NCBI RefSeq assembly: GCF_013031355.1
Contig: NZ_WPZO01000002.1
Coordinates: 310,001 to 374,000, forward strand
From: Ruegeria arenilitoris
GTDB taxonomy: Bacteria > Pseudomonadota > Alphaproteobacteria > Rhodobacterales > Rhodobacteraceae
Reading direction: 5' to 3'
Length of the DNA stretch: 64,000 nt
The notes under the pieces are model-generated. The model was not told the origin of the DNA. It ran no database searches and worked only from the letters and a program-made list of their open reading frames with translations. Of the stretch, positions 63,230-64,000 are shown in pieces (position 1 is the first letter of the stretch; the number at the start of each line of letters is the position of its first letter). Made by a program: the position numbers and the translations under genes.

Positions 63230-64000
63230 ATGTCGATTGTTTTTCCGTCGCGCCCGAGTCGATACGCCAGCCCATTGGATCGTAACGGCGGCGGCGTTTC
63301 TAAGCCGCCAAGCGCGGGCCAGTCTGATAAGAAACCAAAGAAAACACCCGGATTACGACTTAGCGAAGATTTACGCATCGGTGATCCGCAAGACGGTAAA
63401 CGGGAGGCAGTCGCCGAAAGCGATGCGAGCGCCGAAAATACCGTGAAAGCAAAACCTGCTCATCACCAAGCGAAAGTGGAACCGCACCTGCGCGCCGGAC
63501 CTCCCCCCCGGCGCAAGCAGCCGCAGCCTGCCGAAGACAGTGACCAACAGGGCAGCGGTGCTGGGGTGGCCGACGCAGAGAGCCCCGATCCAGAACCCGT
63601 CAATAAGACGAGCGACCGTATACCCCCCGCGTCGCGCTCGAATGGCGGTGATCGCATGGGCACCACTATCGAGGCCAAGGCGAACGAACCATTGCTGCGC
63701 AGCAATTCAGGTGGCGGCGATGGGAATGGGCCACCCCAAACATTCCACAAACGCACCCCGCCAGAGGACTTTCGCAAGACACTGCGTACCTCGTTGCGGG
63801 CAATCTATCGCAATCTGGCCTTTGTGCTGGTCCTGACTTGTGCGACGAACATCCTGATCCTGGCGATCCCGATCTATCTGTTCCAGATCAGTGACCGTGT
63901 TCTGACCAGCCGGTCGCTGGATACGCTGATCATGCTGACGGCTATTGTCGCCGGGGCGGTGATTTTCCAATCGGCCTTCGACGCGGTACGACGGTTCATG
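63230..64000 (+). CDS. Type I secretion system ABC transporter, N-terminal part (cut by window edge)
   Basis: An open frame from ATG 63230 runs off the window; 257 codons are visible. The first ~200 residues are Pro/Ser/Lys-rich and disordered, a long extension for the family. Then come the first transmembrane helices of a PrtD/HlyB-type permease-ATPase: LAFVLVLTCATNILILAIPI, then YLFQISDRVLTSRSLDTLIM, the typical DRVLTSRS loop, followed by another helix. The ATPase domain would lie beyond 64000. It starts 37 bases after the acidic repeat gene, so it is probably in the same transcript. It would export the upstream repeat proteins with an adaptor (HlyD-type) expected downstream. Confidence 0.85.
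   Translation, partial: MSIVFPSRPSRYASPLDRNGGGVSKPPSAGQSDKKPKKTPGLRLSEDLRIGDPQDGKREAVAESDASAENTVKAKPAHHQAKVEPHLRAGPPPRRKQPQPAEDSDQQGSGAGVADAESPDPEPVNKTSDRIPPASRSNGGDRMGTTIEAKANEPLLRSNSGGGDGNGPPQTFHKRTPPEDFRKTLRTSLRAIYRNLAFVLVLTCATNILILAIPIYLFQISDRVLTSRSLDTLIMLTAIVAGAVIFQSAFDAVRRFM

Overview
The window looks like chromosome of a Roseobacter-group alphaproteobacterium (Rhodobacterales). The call rests on gene content: a DUF1127 protein, a DUF1989-GcvT fusion beside a glycine-betaine ABC transporter, a non-pyrrolysine MttB-family protein, SoxC/SoxD-type genes, class III cyclases fused to TPR domains, and a perfect CtrA-type site. Species cannot be assigned from sequence reading alone.

Layout. 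0-8.5 kb: an ABC membrane protein without an ATPase domain, a cyclase-TPR protein, a DUF1127 protein, a homocysteine S-methyltransferase, a winged-helix-TPR regulator, an MFS transporter, then a scar holding an IS110-type transposase remnant and a truncated gene. 8.6-15.7 kb: a minus-strand operon (DUF1989-GcvT, then betaine binding protein, ATPase and permease) facing a LacI-type regulator, with twin operator-like repeats between them. 16.7-20 kb: triheme cytochrome c, SoxC and a short SoxD. 20.3-26.2 kb: MttB-family protein, DUF3604 protein and a DUF3313 lipoprotein. 26.7-35.8 kb: a 1199-aa SAM-cyclase-ATPase-TPR protein, a DUF4242 protein, a BBE flavoprotein, a MerR-controlled metal-type operon with a readable 19-bp-spacer promoter, a cold-shock protein and a fatty acid desaturase.

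35.5-44.3 kb is a minus-strand accessory region of mostly uncharacterised genes. It holds two paralogous secreted proteins made of two-cysteine repeats, two proteins sharing an ELPAGEY-type motif, a single-domain tyrosine recombinase, and a DUF1611 plus alanine-racemase-fold pair. 46.9-56.9 kb is an integrated element: an intact tRNA-Leu(TAA) at the left and a 56-bp perfect copy of its 3' part at the right. Inside are a DUF2235 hydrolase, phage-type genes (DUF1064, Mor-like, GH108 lysozyme, holin-like), a thermonuclease and many small unknowns, but no recognisable integrase.

57-64 kb looks like a type I secretion locus: a LuxR-type regulator, a CtrA-type site, a 771-aa Asp/Gly repeat protein, two strong hairpins, a 652-aa acidic repeat protein, and the start of a type I secretion ABC transporter that runs off the window. 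The best candidates for undescribed biology are this secretion locus, the cysteine-repeat cluster, and the tRNA-Leu element.
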